Below are positions 1 to 7,941 of a stretch of 64,000 nucleotides of DNA, one piece after another. Positions within the stretch are counted from its first letter, which is position 1. Each line of letters starts with the position of its first letter. The stretch comes from Minicystis rosea (GTDB lineage Bacteria > Myxococcota_A > Polyangia > Polyangiales > Polyangiaceae). The position numbers were made by a program, and so were the translations under genes. Below the pieces are notes generated by a model. It saw nothing but the letters and a program-made list of their open reading frames with translations. It made no database searches and was not told the DNA's origin. The stretch spans positions 6,771,703 through 6,835,702 of the forward strand of contig CP016211.1 of NCBI GenBank assembly GCA_001931535.1. Reading direction: 5' to 3'.

Positions 1-1056
1 GCATCGACGCTCCTCGTGGCCACGGGCGCGCTCGGGTGCGCGGACGAGGGGCCCGATGGGGGCGAGTCGATCGACATTGGCAGCCAAGCGGTAAACCCTG
101 GCTCGGCCCGGCTCGAGCTTCAGCTCGGCGGTGCCGGCGCGCTCGATCTGCTCCTCACCCAATCCACCACCGACGAGTTCGTGCGCGTGGGCGAGACGCT
201 CGATTTCGCGCTCCCCGCGTGGCTCCTCTGGGAGACGCTCTATCCCAACGACGGTTTGCCCGACGACACGCGGCTCGCAGAGCTTCGCGCGACCGTGAAG
301 GTGAGCTTCTTCGACAAGAGCACCACGTTGAGCAGCAAGACGCTCACGATCAGCACCTTCAATCCCACGCAGTCCGGCCTCTACGCCTACACGACCGAGC
401 TCGTCGTGCCGCAGAAGACGGACACCATCAAGCTCACGCTCACCATCAAGGACGCGGCCGACACCACCAAATCGATCACGCTCGGCCAATCCTCCATCCG
501 CGAGATTCCCGTCTTCGGCGGCGATCTCCCGAACAAGACCCTCTTCTTCGACAACGACGCCGGCGTGCTGCGGCACCGCGTGGTGGACGGCGAGCTGCTC
601 GTGCACGGCTCCACCGTGACCCTCGGATACGCGGATTGGCGCGCCGATCAGATCGTCGACAAGACCAGCCTCGATTTGCAGATCGGTACCGCCACCTTCA
701 ATGGGCGCTTCGGGCAGTATCAAGCGCCCATCTATGGCACGCTGAAGTACATCGTCTCTTACGGCATCTCGTTCGACGGCGGGCAGACCTTCCAAACCGA
801 GAAGGCGCTCACGGGCAACACGGCCTCACGCCTCGTGAGCGCGGGCCGCACGGCCTACGAAGGTACGGAGTCGATCCCCGCGGCGGCGAACGAGATCCAG
901 CTCTATGGGCACGTGAAGGCGTACCTCGTGGCCGACTACTCGAAGTATCAAAACGTCTCGGCCAAGTGGTACGGCGACAACGAAGAGGTGTTGAAGAAGG
1001 ACGCGTACGACAACCCGAGCGGGGCCTTCAGCAACTACGTCTTGCCTCTTCAATAG
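1..1056 (+). CDS. Secreted lipoprotein of unknown function (5' end outside window)
   Basis: The reading frame is open from base 1, so the true start lies upstream. The visible N-terminus reads ASTLLVATGALGC, the end of a lipoprotein signal peptide with lipobox ALGC, which predicts lipid anchoring in the envelope. The remaining ~340 residues are beta-rich with repeated T/S-K-T-L-T-I stretches and no Cys cluster, resembling an immunoglobulin-like or other beta-sandwich surface protein. I do not recognise a family. An in-frame GTG at 16 lies inside the signal peptide and is unlikely to be the real start. The stop (1054-1056) is 2 bp before the next gene, so the two are probably cotranscribed. 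Confidence 0.75.
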   Translation, partial: ASTLLVATGALGCADEGPDGGESIDIGSQAVNPGSARLELQLGGAGALDLLLTQSTTDEFVRVGETLDFALPAWLLWETLYPNDGLPDDTRLAELRATVKVSFFDKSTTLSSKTLTISTFNPTQSGLYAYTTELVVPQKTDTIKLTLTIKDAADTTKSITLGQSSIREIPVFGGDLPNKTLFFDNDAGVLRHRVVDGELLVHGSTVTLGYADWRADQIVDKTSLDLQIGTATFNGRFGQYQAPIYGTLKYIVSYGISFDGGQTFQTEKALTGNTASRLVSAGRTAYEGTESIPAAANEIQLYGHVKAYLVADYSKYQNVSAKWYGDNEEVLKKDAYDNPSGAFSNYVLPLQ

Positions 1057-1058
1057 CC

Positions 1059-1928
1059 GTGTTCGTCGCGACCGATCTCCACGGGCACACGCTCTTCTCC
1101 GATGGGCGGCACACGCCGGAGGAGTACGTCGACTTCCGCCGCGCGCTGGGGATGCGCATCGTCGCCATCTCCGATCACGACGTCCTCGCCGGTGTCATCC
1201 GCGGCGCGGCCGCAGCCACGCGGGCGGGGATGCTTTACGTGCCCGCGGTGGAGGTAACGGCCTTCCTTCATTTCGGCACGGAGCGGGCCGAGCAGTTTCA
1301 TCTGCTCGCCTATTTTCCCCCGGCGTTCGCCTCACCGCCGCGCCTCCGGCGAACCCAGCTCTACCGCCGCGGGCTCCGCGTGCAGGAGCGATGGAAGGCG
1401 TTAGCCCTCGACTGGTTGGCGGGGCTCTCGTCCGAAGATCGCGCGGCCCTCGATCCGGAGGGCGCGCTCGCCGGGCTCGCGGCGAGCGAGTTTCCCGCGC
1501 TGCAATCGATGATCGATCACATCACGCGGGTGCGCCCCGCGTTGTTCGCGCCGTTCCGCGATCATCACGTGCGCTTCTGGGAGGACGATCGCGAGCTCTT
1601 CGGTTGGTCACCGGAAGAAGCGATGGATCTGATCCGCGCGGATGGTGCCGTCGACGTGGTGGCGCATCCGGCGCGCTATCGCGACAAGGAGCGCACGCGG
1701 GCCGTGCTCGAGCGCGCCACCGGGATCGAGGTCTACACGTCGCGGCACCGCGGCGAGATCGCGGCGGAGTATCGGGCCTTCGCCGAGCAGCGCCGCAAGC
1801 TGTGGACGGCGTCCTCCGACGATCACCAGAACGCGCGCTACATCCGCCCGCCGTGCGGCACGCCGGTGCCGACGCTGGAGCGCATCCTTCAGCGCACGCT
1901 GCCGATCGAGATGATCATCGCGGCTTGA
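1059..1928 (+). CDS. PHP-domain metal-dependent phosphoesterase
   Basis: A 289-aa PHP-superfamily protein (polymerase and histidinol phosphatase fold, a trinuclear-metal phosphoesterase). Visible metal motifs in order: DLHGHTLFSDG near the N-terminus (HxH), ISDHD about 35 residues on, the EVTAFLHFG strand, VDVVAHPARYRD and the terminal TASSDDHQ. The GTG at 1059 is chosen because it puts VFVATDLHGHT at the extreme N-terminus, as in the family. A much longer frame running upstream overlaps the preceding lipoprotein gene and is a shadow. No SD is visible; the gene starts 2 bp after the upstream stop, so coupling is plausible. Substrate unknown; relatives act on nucleotides or phosphate esters. 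The 3' end overlaps the convergent next gene by 14 bp. Confidence 0.85.
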   Translation: MFVATDLHGHTLFSDGRHTPEEYVDFRRALGMRIVAISDHDVLAGVIRGAAAATRAGMLYVPAVEVTAFLHFGTERAEQFHLLAYFPPAFASPPRLRRTQLYRRGLRVQERWKALALDWLAGLSSEDRAALDPEGALAGLAASEFPALQSMIDHITRVRPALFAPFRDHHVRFWEDDRELFGWSPEEAMDLIRADGAVDVVAHPARYRDKERTRAVLERATGIEVYTSRHRGEIAAEYRAFAEQRRKLWTASSDDHQNARYIRPPCGTPVPTLERILQRTLPIEMIIAA

Positions 1929-2667
1929 CGCGACCGCCGCTCGGCGGGCCCTCGGGCGGGAACGAAGGCCGCCCCGTGCCCTGGAAGCCGCTCGTGGAGT
2001 CGGTGCGCGGCAGGTGATCGCCGCAGCCCGAGCGGGTGGTCACCGCGGGGTTGTACGAGATGCGGCCGCACACATCGCAGACGCACAGGTTCTGATCGTG
2101 GAAGTCGCGCTGGCTGAGCACGTCGACGGCGAAGAGGCTGAGCACGATGTCGCTCAGCAGATCGTTGTCGCGCGGCTGCGCGATCCACGCCGAGTTCTCG
2201 CGGCGCACGCGCTCCGCGAAGATCGCGGCCTGGAGGAAGCGATCGTCGCACGGCTGCGCGATGAGGCCGCGGAGCGTGACCACCACGCGCCAGCGCGACA
2301 TCGCGAGCAGCTTCGGCAGATCCTCGATGCGGGCCACGCGATCGCCCGCGAGCTTCGCGCCCGGCACGAGCGAGATCGTGCCCACCACCGCGTCCGCGAC
2401 CGACACCGGCGGCGTCTTGCGGTTGAGCGCGACGGCGTACGTCTTGAACCAGTCGAGCAGATCGCGCGCGTTCCAACCGGACGTGGCCCCTTCGACGAAC
2501 GTCAGCCCCGCCAGCAGGGCGAGTCGTTCGGGCTCCGAACCGTTCAGCGCCGGGAACGAGGGCAGCGTCGGTAGGACGGGTTGAGCTTTCACGTTCCGTT
2601 CGATAGTCCCGAAGTTAGCAAGCCATGTCGAGCCGTTCGTTGCAGGAACGAAAGGTCGGGTCTGCAC
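1915..2667 (-). CDS. Conserved-looking hypothetical protein with C-terminal Cys motif
   Basis: 250 aa if started at the ATG at 2667. A GTG at 2592, preceded by a weak GGA, is an equally possible start and would give 225 aa beginning VKAQPVLPTLPS. The middle is predominantly helical. The C-terminal quarter holds CVCDVCGR and, 15 residues later, GCGDH: a CxCxxC...C cluster that could bind zinc. No family recognised and no signal peptide or membrane segment. It lies 48 bp downstream of the unknown membrane protein at 2716-4428 on the same strand, and its last 14 bp overlap the convergent PHP gene. Confidence 0.65.
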   Translation of the reverse strand: MQTRPFVPATNGSTWLANFGTIERNVKAQPVLPTLPSFPALNGSEPERLALLAGLTFVEGATSGWNARDLLDWFKTYAVALNRKTPPVSVADAVVGTISLVPGAKLAGDRVARIEDLPKLLAMSRWRVVVTLRGLIAQPCDDRFLQAAIFAERVRRENSAWIAQPRDNDLLSDIVLSLFAVDVLSQRDFHDQNLCVCDVCGRISYNPAVTTRSGCGDHLPRTDSTSGFQGTGRPSFPPEGPPSGGRVKPR

Positions 2668-2715
2668 CTATGAGGGATCCGGCCCGTGCTTCGACCCGGA
2701 TCGATGCGATATCCC

Positions 2716-4428
2716 TCAATCCGCTGACAGCGGATCGACGATACCGAGTTCCTCCGAGATATCGAGGGGGATTTGGATGCGCACGCGAATCCCCTCGTGA
2801 ACGGGGACGGTCGCTGGAATCGCAAAACTCCGCGGGGTCGCGCCCGCGGCATCGGTAACCTCACGCAACGAGAGGCCGCTGCGCGCCCGAGACGATCCAT
2901 TGAACACGCATGCTTCCAGCGCTCCGCCTTCGCGCCGGACGTCGCACGCGATGACGGACGCCGCGGCGCGCCGGACACGGGCGAGGAGCGCCTCGTCGCT
3001 CGACGATTGGGCCGCGAGCGCGCGGGCCACGTCGCCCGCGCGCGGATCGCGGAGGTAGGCCAGCATCATCGCGCCGTGCACCCGCGCGGCGCGCACGCGC
3101 GCCGAAGTGAGCGCATAGAACGCATCGGCCGGCGCCGGATCGAGGTTCTGCGAGGCCAGCGTGCCCGTGACGCTGACATCGGTGCGCACCTCGTTGCCGG
3201 GCGCGGCCACGTGCCATTTGGCCGCATGGCCGGGCCGCAAGATGCCTTCCCAGAACAAGCCTCGATCGACCGCGCCCACGCGTCGTCCCGCTTCGGTCCG
3301 GCGCGCGAAGGTGAGCGTGAGCCGGACGTCGCGCAGCCCGCGCGCGCCGTTGTTCACGATGGCGAGATCGAAGCGGTACTTGGGAAAGCCCTTGCCATCG
3401 AGCGTGGGCGCGGGCGCTTCGATGGCCGTCTCGTCGCCCTCGAACGTGAGCACCGAGAGGACGGGGATGCCGTCCTTCCACAGCGGTGAATCGGCGCGCA
3501 CGCACAAGCACCGCTCGGGCTCCGGCTCCGCGATCAACGTGACGCCGAGCGATCGCGCCGCCGCGCCGAGGCCCGTGCGCAGCGTGGGAATGGCCGGCGG
3601 CGGCGTGCGCTCGCGCCCATAACGACCGAGGAAGCCGACCACGATCACCACGAAGCTCGCGGCCGCGAGCGCGACGATCAGCGGGCGGCGCAGGAGCGGC
3701 GCGCGCACCGACACGGGCGCATCCAGAACGGTCGCGGCGCGCGGCGGCGTGACGAGCGTGGGCGTGATGGGATCGAGCACGATCGGCGGCGGGCGCACCG
3801 GCCCGCGCCGCGGCGCGAAGCGCACGGCCGGCGCAGGCACAGCGGCCGCGGGCGGCGGCGGCGTGAGCGCGAGCCGCTCGCTGAGCTCGGCCTCGAAGCG
3901 ATCGCGGATCCGATCGGAGAAAGGCCCGCCCCACGTGCGCCACACCACGACGCCGCGCAGGATGAGCCACGCGCACAGCGCCGCGATCACGCCCACCGAC
4001 GCGCGCCCCAGGATCCCGCCCGCGAGCGCTTCGGGCACGAGCAGCGCCGCGATCGCGCCCACGGGCAAAGGCAAGAGGAAGCTCGCCCAACGCGCGCGGG
4101 CCCGCGCTTCTTGGGCACGCGCGAGCACGTCGCCCGCTTCCTCGGCGAAGCGCGCCAGCGCGAAGCGGTTGTAAGGCGTCACCACCGCCGGATCGAGCGC
4201 GAGGTAGAGCAGCCGCCCTTCGCGCACGAGCCCGCGCACCGAGGTGTACGGCACGCGGAAGCCGACCGGATCGGCGACCCCGCCGGGCGCGAACCCGAGG
4301 GCGAAGCCGGTGACGCGAATCAGCTCGATTTCCAGGCCTTCCGGCGCGCACGTCAGGCGCACCACCCCCGCGACGTTGGCGCGTCGGGCAGCGATCGCGA
4401 GGGCGTGTGCCGTGTACCAGGGCCGCAA
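2716..4428 (-). CDS. Membrane protein of unknown function
   Basis: 570 aa. Residues 1-110 are soluble, with a beta-rich segment (LTCAPEGLEIELIRVTG). About 118-165 hold two adjacent hydrophobic helices, followed by a Pro/Ala-rich linker (TPPPPAAAVPAPAV). A third membrane helix lies at about 250-270 (VALAAASFVVIVVGFLG). The C-terminal ~290 residues have two short Cys pairs (RCLCVRAD; VIACDVRR...EACVFN) and look like an extracytoplasmic beta domain. I recognise no family. It is divergent from the FKBP lipoprotein at 4522, with about 90 bp between starts, which must hold both promoters. Confidence 0.7.
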   Translation of the reverse strand: MRPWYTAHALAIAARRANVAGVVRLTCAPEGLEIELIRVTGFALGFAPGGVADPVGFRVPYTSVRGLVREGRLLYLALDPAVVTPYNRFALARFAEEAGDVLARAQEARARARWASFLLPLPVGAIAALLVPEALAGGILGRASVGVIAALCAWLILRGVVVWRTWGGPFSDRIRDRFEAELSERLALTPPPPAAAVPAPAVRFAPRRGPVRPPPIVLDPITPTLVTPPRAATVLDAPVSVRAPLLRRPLIVALAAASFVVIVVGFLGRYGRERTPPPAIPTLRTGLGAAARSLGVTLIAEPEPERCLCVRADSPLWKDGIPVLSVLTFEGDETAIEAPAPTLDGKGFPKYRFDLAIVNNGARGLRDVRLTLTFARRTEAGRRVGAVDRGLFWEGILRPGHAAKWHVAAPGNEVRTDVSVTGTLASQNLDPAPADAFYALTSARVRAARVHGAMMLAYLRDPRAGDVARALAAQSSSDEALLARVRRAAASVIACDVRREGGALEACVFNGSSRARSGLSLREVTDAAGATPRSFAIPATVPVHEGIRVRIQIPLDISEELGIVDPLSAD

Positions 4429-4521
4429 GGCGGGCGCAGGCTACCGCGCCGGAGCGCCGCGCGCCTCTTCCCGACAGAGGCGACGCTTGATCAGCGCGGC
4501 CACCCTGTTTATGAGGGCGTC

Positions 4522-5058
4522 ATGATCTCCCGCTCCGCCGTCTTCGCGCTCGCCCTCGCCGCGGTCCCGTTCGCCGGTTGCGAGAGCGCGCCGCCCGAGC
4601 CCAAACCCGAGCCCAAGCCCGCCTTCACCGCCGAGCCCGAAGTCCCCGAGCCCGCCGATCTCAAGGTCGAGGACCTCGTCGTCGGCACCGGCACCGAGGC
4701 CAAGGACGGCGACAAGGTGAAGGTCAATTACACAGGCCGCCTGCTCAAGACGAACTTCATGTTCGACAGCTCCGTCGGCCCCGGGAAGAAGCCCTTCGAG
4801 TTCCAGCTCGGCAAGGGCAGCGTCATCAAAGGCTGGGATCAAGGCGTCCTCGGAATGAAGGTGGGTGGCAAGCGCAAGCTCACCATCCCCTCTCGCCTCG
4901 GTTACGGCGAGAAGGGCTCTCCGCCGAAGATCCCGGGCAAGTCCACGCTCGTCTTCGAGGTCGAGCTGCTCGCCGTGAACGAGACGCCGGACGCGGGCGC
5001 GGGCGACGCGGGCGCAGGCGACGCGAAGGACGCGAAGAAGAAAAAGAAGGACAAGTGA
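4522..5058 (+). CDS. FKBP-type peptidyl-prolyl isomerase, lipoprotein
   Basis: 178 aa. The signal peptide ends in lipobox PFAGC (Cys20), followed by a Pro/Glu/Lys linker (PEPKPEPKP), then one FKBP domain at about 45-152. Characteristic stretches are GDKVKVNYTGRL, FDSS, FQLGKGSVIKGWDQGV, MKVGGKRKLTIP, LGYGEKGSPPKIP and LVFEVELL. Catalyses cis-trans isomerisation of prolyl bonds, here probably for folding proteins in the periplasm or at the outer membrane. The tail is low complexity (DAGAGDAGAGDAKD) and ends in lysines. The ATG at 4522 has AGGGC upstream and makes the signal peptide complete; longer frames upstream are shadows of the divergent gene. Confidence 0.92.
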   Translation: MISRSAVFALALAAVPFAGCESAPPEPKPEPKPAFTAEPEVPEPADLKVEDLVVGTGTEAKDGDKVKVNYTGRLLKTNFMFDSSVGPGKKPFEFQLGKGSVIKGWDQGVLGMKVGGKRKLTIPSRLGYGEKGSPPKIPGKSTLVFEVELLAVNETPDAGAGDAGAGDAKDAKKKKKDK

Positions 5059-5076
5059 TCGCCGCGCGGGAGCGAT

Positions 5077-5601
5077 ATGCTCCCGCCCATGGGAGGCGCG
5101 ATCGAGAAGGTCGAGGTGACCGAAGCCACGGCTGCGGATCGCGCCTTGATCAAGAACCTCTACCCGCTCTACCTCCACGATCTCTCGGCCTTCACCGAGT
5201 TCTACGAGCTCGACGAGCAGGGCGTCTGGTTCCCGGATTACCTGCCCACGTACCTGGACGTGAAGCCGCTCGTCCATCCCATGGTGATCCGCGAAGGCGG
5301 CCGCCCGGCGGGCTTCGCCTTCGTGGGCGAGGCGCCGTTCCCGCATATGACGCCGGGGCGTGATTTTCGGATGTGCGAGTTCTTCATCCTCGCGCGCCAT
5401 CGCCGTCGCGGCGTGGGGCAGCGCGCGGCGCACGCCATCTTCGACACCTTCCGCGGCGTGTGGGAAGTGACCGAGCTGCCCGCCAACAAGGGCGCGGTGC
5501 GCTTCTGGCGCAGCGTCATCGGCGATTACACCGGCGGCCTCTTCGAAGACACCATCGAGAAGGGCGACGTGGTGCAGGTGTTCGACAACGGCGTGCGGTG
5601 A
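5077..5601 (+). CDS. GNAT-family N-acetyltransferase
   Basis: 174 aa. GNAT fold: an N-terminal helix pair (ATAADRALIKNLYPLYLHDLS), a central strand (GFAFVGEAPF), the strand FRMCEFFILARHRRRGVGQRAA (acetyl-CoA pyrophosphate loop, R-x-x-G-x-G) and a C-terminal NKGAVRFWRS helix. Transfers an acetyl group from acetyl-CoA to an amine; the acceptor cannot be read from sequence. The ATG at 5077 has GGGAG about 5 nt upstream; a second ATG at 5089 is possible. Starts 18 bp after the FKBP gene and ends 4 bp before the next gene, so an operon is likely. Confidence 0.88.
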   Translation: MLPPMGGAIEKVEVTEATAADRALIKNLYPLYLHDLSAFTEFYELDEQGVWFPDYLPTYLDVKPLVHPMVIREGGRPAGFAFVGEAPFPHMTPGRDFRMCEFFILARHRRRGVGQRAAHAIFDTFRGVWEVTELPANKGAVRFWRSVIGDYTGGLFEDTIEKGDVVQVFDNGVR

Positions 5602-5605
5602 AGCC

Positions 5606-6157
5606 ATGAGCGAAGCCAAGAAGCTCCGAAGCGCGACCACGCGCGAGCTGCGCGAGCGCATCGTCACGGGACACGCCGTCGATCCCAAAGCCATCGAAGG
5701 CTGGGCTTATCGAGGCACGAGCCTCGGCCTCCCCGGCATCATCGAGAAGCTGACCTGGAAGACGTTTCAAAAGACCTTCTATCGCGACCCCGCCACGAAT
5801 CGCCTCCTCGGGTGGAACGTGCGCCTCGAGCAAGACGGCATCGACGCCCCGAGCCGCCCCAAGCTCGCCGGCGGCAAACCCATTTGCGTCTGGCATTACG
5901 AGGTCGTCTCGCCCGATGGCGTGCCCATGCCGCGCGGCTTCGATCGCGGCCTCGTCATCGACTACGGCCGCGCCGACAACCCGGCTCTCGCTTCGGTCAA
6001 TTGGATGAAAGACCCGCTCGTCGCGCTCGAGCCGGGCAACTACGACGCGCTGCTCGGCGTGAGCTACGCGGTCATCGGCGGACGCTGCATCGAGACGCCC
6101 ACCTACTTCACGCTCGAACGCGATCAGCCCATCGACTTCGTCCCCTACGCGCGCTGA
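5606..6157 (+). CDS. Hypothetical protein
   Basis: 183 aa, no signal peptide, Cys cluster or membrane segment. Notable stretches are EGWAYRGTSLGLPGIIEKLTWKT in the N-terminal third and VWHYEVVSPDG, DRGLVIDYGRADN and GNYDALLGVSY later, giving a mixed alpha/beta soluble protein. No family recognised. It follows the acetyltransferase by 4 bp and is followed by a 15-bp-stem hairpin, so it is probably the last gene of the 4522-6157 transcript. Confidence 0.75.
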   Translation: MSEAKKLRSATTRELRERIVTGHAVDPKAIEGWAYRGTSLGLPGIIEKLTWKTFQKTFYRDPATNRLLGWNVRLEQDGIDAPSRPKLAGGKPICVWHYEVVSPDGVPMPRGFDRGLVIDYGRADNPALASVNWMKDPLVALEPGNYDALLGVSYAVIGGRCIETPTYFTLERDQPIDFVPYAR

Positions 6158-6184
6158 CGTCGTCGAGGCGAGATCAGAGAGGCG

Positions 6185-6218
6185 CGCCGCACGGTGTCGC
6201 CATCGACACCGTGCGGCG
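6185..6218. terminator. Strong hairpin between convergent genes
   Basis: Perfect 15-bp stem (6185-6199 with 6204-6218) around a 4-nt loop, core gccgcacggtgtcg. There is no T-tract. It lies 27 bp after one stop and 143 bp before the convergent stop at 6362, so it could serve both strands. Confidence 0.6.
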
Positions 6219-6251
6219 GCGCTCGTCGTTCGGGTGGAGGAACGCGACCGA

Positions 6252-6316
6252 CAGCGTCAGGCCCGAAGCGGCTCCCCTTCCCTCCAAGCCCCAATCAACG
6301 TGAGGCCCGGAGCGGC
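6252..6316 (-). repeat. Two copies of a dispersed 21-bp core
   Basis: On the minus strand, 6252-6272 and 6296-6316 both read close to gccgcttcgggcctgacgctg. The same core occurs on the plus strand at 34228-34248 and 48667-48687, in each case in the gap after a gene. Confidence 0.6.
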
Positions 6317-6361
6317 TCCGCTTCAGCCGTGGAGGGAAAGGGGCGGCGCCTTTCCCGAGGC

Positions 6362-7279
6362 CTAAATGGTCGCGATCTCGATGCGCGCGACGCCGATGCG
6401 GATCTGCCGGGTGGCGCGGCGCCGCTCCACGATCCCCGCGGCGCCGAGGATGCCGACGGCGGCGAGGAGCCGGCGGCTGCGGTACACCGCCACGTTGACG
6501 TGCGGCTCGTCGATGCGGAGCGCCTGCGCGACCTCCTCCTGGTACACCCAACCCTGGCTGCTCTCCGCGAGGCCCGCCTGGGCGTCGCCGAGGCGGGCGC
6601 GGGAGAGCGCGAGCAGGACGGCGTGGTGCGCGCGCGCCCCCAAGTCCACGGCGCGCGCGCCGGCGCGGGCCGACAGCTCGACGTGCTCCTCGTCGCGGCT
6701 CACGCGGAAAGCGAGGGTGACGGCGGCGAGCGAGAGCGGGGTCGCGGCGGCGTCGAGGGTCGGCGCCACGAGCTCGGGTAAGTACAGCGCGAAGCGGCGG
6801 CCGCCGACGGCGACCTGACGGCCGCTCGTCACGCGCTCCACGGCGCCTTCGTGATCGAGGATCCACTCGGCGGCGGCGTCGCGGTACACGGTGATCTCGG
6901 GATCGTCGCCGCTCGGTAAGGCGAGCATCCCGTCCTCGCCCAGCACGGGCTCGCCGCCGCCCTCGGGGAGGGCCATCACCACCGGCGGGCCGGCGTCCAC
7001 GAGGCGAAATGCGCCTCCCGCCGAGCCGAACGCCACCACGCCCCCGAGCGACAGCGGCGCGCGCTCGCCCGGCGTGAGATCGCGCCCGTCCACGCTGGTG
7101 CCGTTGCGGCTGCCGAGATCCTGGACCTCCCACCCGCGCCCGTTCCAGCTGAGCACGGCGTGCTCGGCGGAGACGCTGAGCTCGGCGATGCGGAGGTGCG
7201 CGAGGCTCGATCGACCCACCAGGTGGCGCGCGAACAAGTGGCAGCGGATCCGGGTTCCGGGGCGCTCCAGGATGGCCAT
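6362..7279 (-). CDS. FHA-domain protein with C-terminal winged-helix-like region
   Basis: 305 aa. FHA domain at about 10-90 with the phosphothreonine-binding signature GRS (22-24), SAEH (37-40) and LGSRNGT (56-62). FHA domains dock on phospho-Thr made by Hanks-type kinases; a kinase gene lies next door (7924-10482). The last ~115 residues (LAAVTLAFRVSRDEEHVEL to QIRIGV) include SQGWVYQEEVAQALRIDEPHVNVAVYRSRRLLAAVGI, which resembles a helix-turn-helix or OmpR-type winged-helix output domain. If so, this would be a phosphorylation-gated DNA-binding protein; that part is inference. No signal peptide. Convergent with the 4522-6157 group. Confidence 0.85.
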   Translation of the reverse strand: MAILERPGTRIRCHLFARHLVGRSSLAHLRIAELSVSAEHAVLSWNGRGWEVQDLGSRNGTSVDGRDLTPGERAPLSLGGVVAFGSAGGAFRLVDAGPPVVMALPEGGGEPVLGEDGMLALPSGDDPEITVYRDAAAEWILDHEGAVERVTSGRQVAVGGRRFALYLPELVAPTLDAAATPLSLAAVTLAFRVSRDEEHVELSARAGARAVDLGARAHHAVLLALSRARLGDAQAGLAESSQGWVYQEEVAQALRIDEPHVNVAVYRSRRLLAAVGILGAAGIVERRRATRQIRIGVARIEIATI

Positions 7280-7431
7280 CGGCCGCTCAGGCTATCGACG
7301 GCGCGGCCCGGAAGGCAACGGCGCGTGTCATCGGCTGTCATCCGGCGTCATGGCGTGGAGGCACGCCTCTCGTATGTTTCGCCAGGCGCTCGGGGCAGGC
7401 CCGAGCGCCGAACGACGAGAGAGACGCGCCC

Positions 7432-7941
7432 ATGGCAAACAACGCCCTCCTACACACCGGCAGGCTCGAGATCGACAGCGGTGTTCGGCTCCGCCTGACG
7501 GCTGGCAACACCGAATACGCCGTCGTCTACCGGCCGCCGGTGGAGACCACGCTCGCGGGCTTCACGAACGACAGGGTCTATTACTTCGTCAAGGCGGCGC
7601 TCCCCTCCGGCCTGAGCGCTCTCGCCGTCTACGTCGACCTCGACTGTGACGACCCCGGCTTCGAGGCCAGCGACGCGGTCTCCTCGCCGGCGGCCGCGTT
7701 GCAGGAGCAGAACACCGCGCCGGACAGGAGCAGCACGCTCTGGGTGGAGGGGGCCCACGAGGACTGGGCCTTCCAGTGGCAGGTCCGCGGCACCGGGAAG
7801 AGCGCGACGGGGACCGTCACGTGGTGGCGCGCGGGCCGCAACCTGATCTCCCCGTCGCTGCGCCAGTACCAGTTCGCCAACGGCATCTCGGTCCAACCGG
7901 GCGTCGTCTGGAGCGGGGCGGACTCACTGGCCGCCAGGTGA
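7432..7941 (+). CDS. Hypothetical protein
   Basis: 169 aa, soluble, rich in Trp/Tyr and beta-prone segments (LRLTAGNTEYAVVYRPP, NDRVYYFVKAAL, DWAFQWQVRGTGKSATGTVTWWRAGRN). Looks like a small beta-sandwich; no family recognised. No clear SD (a GAGAGA lies about 10 nt upstream). It is divergent from the FHA gene, with 152 bp between starts, and its last 18 bp overlap the 3' end of the convergent kinase gene. Confidence 0.7.
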   Translation: MANNALLHTGRLEIDSGVRLRLTAGNTEYAVVYRPPVETTLAGFTNDRVYYFVKAALPSGLSALAVYVDLDCDDPGFEASDAVSSPAAALQEQNTAPDRSSTLWVEGAHEDWAFQWQVRGTGKSATGTVTWWRAGRNLISPSLRQYQFANGISVQPGVVWSGADSLAAR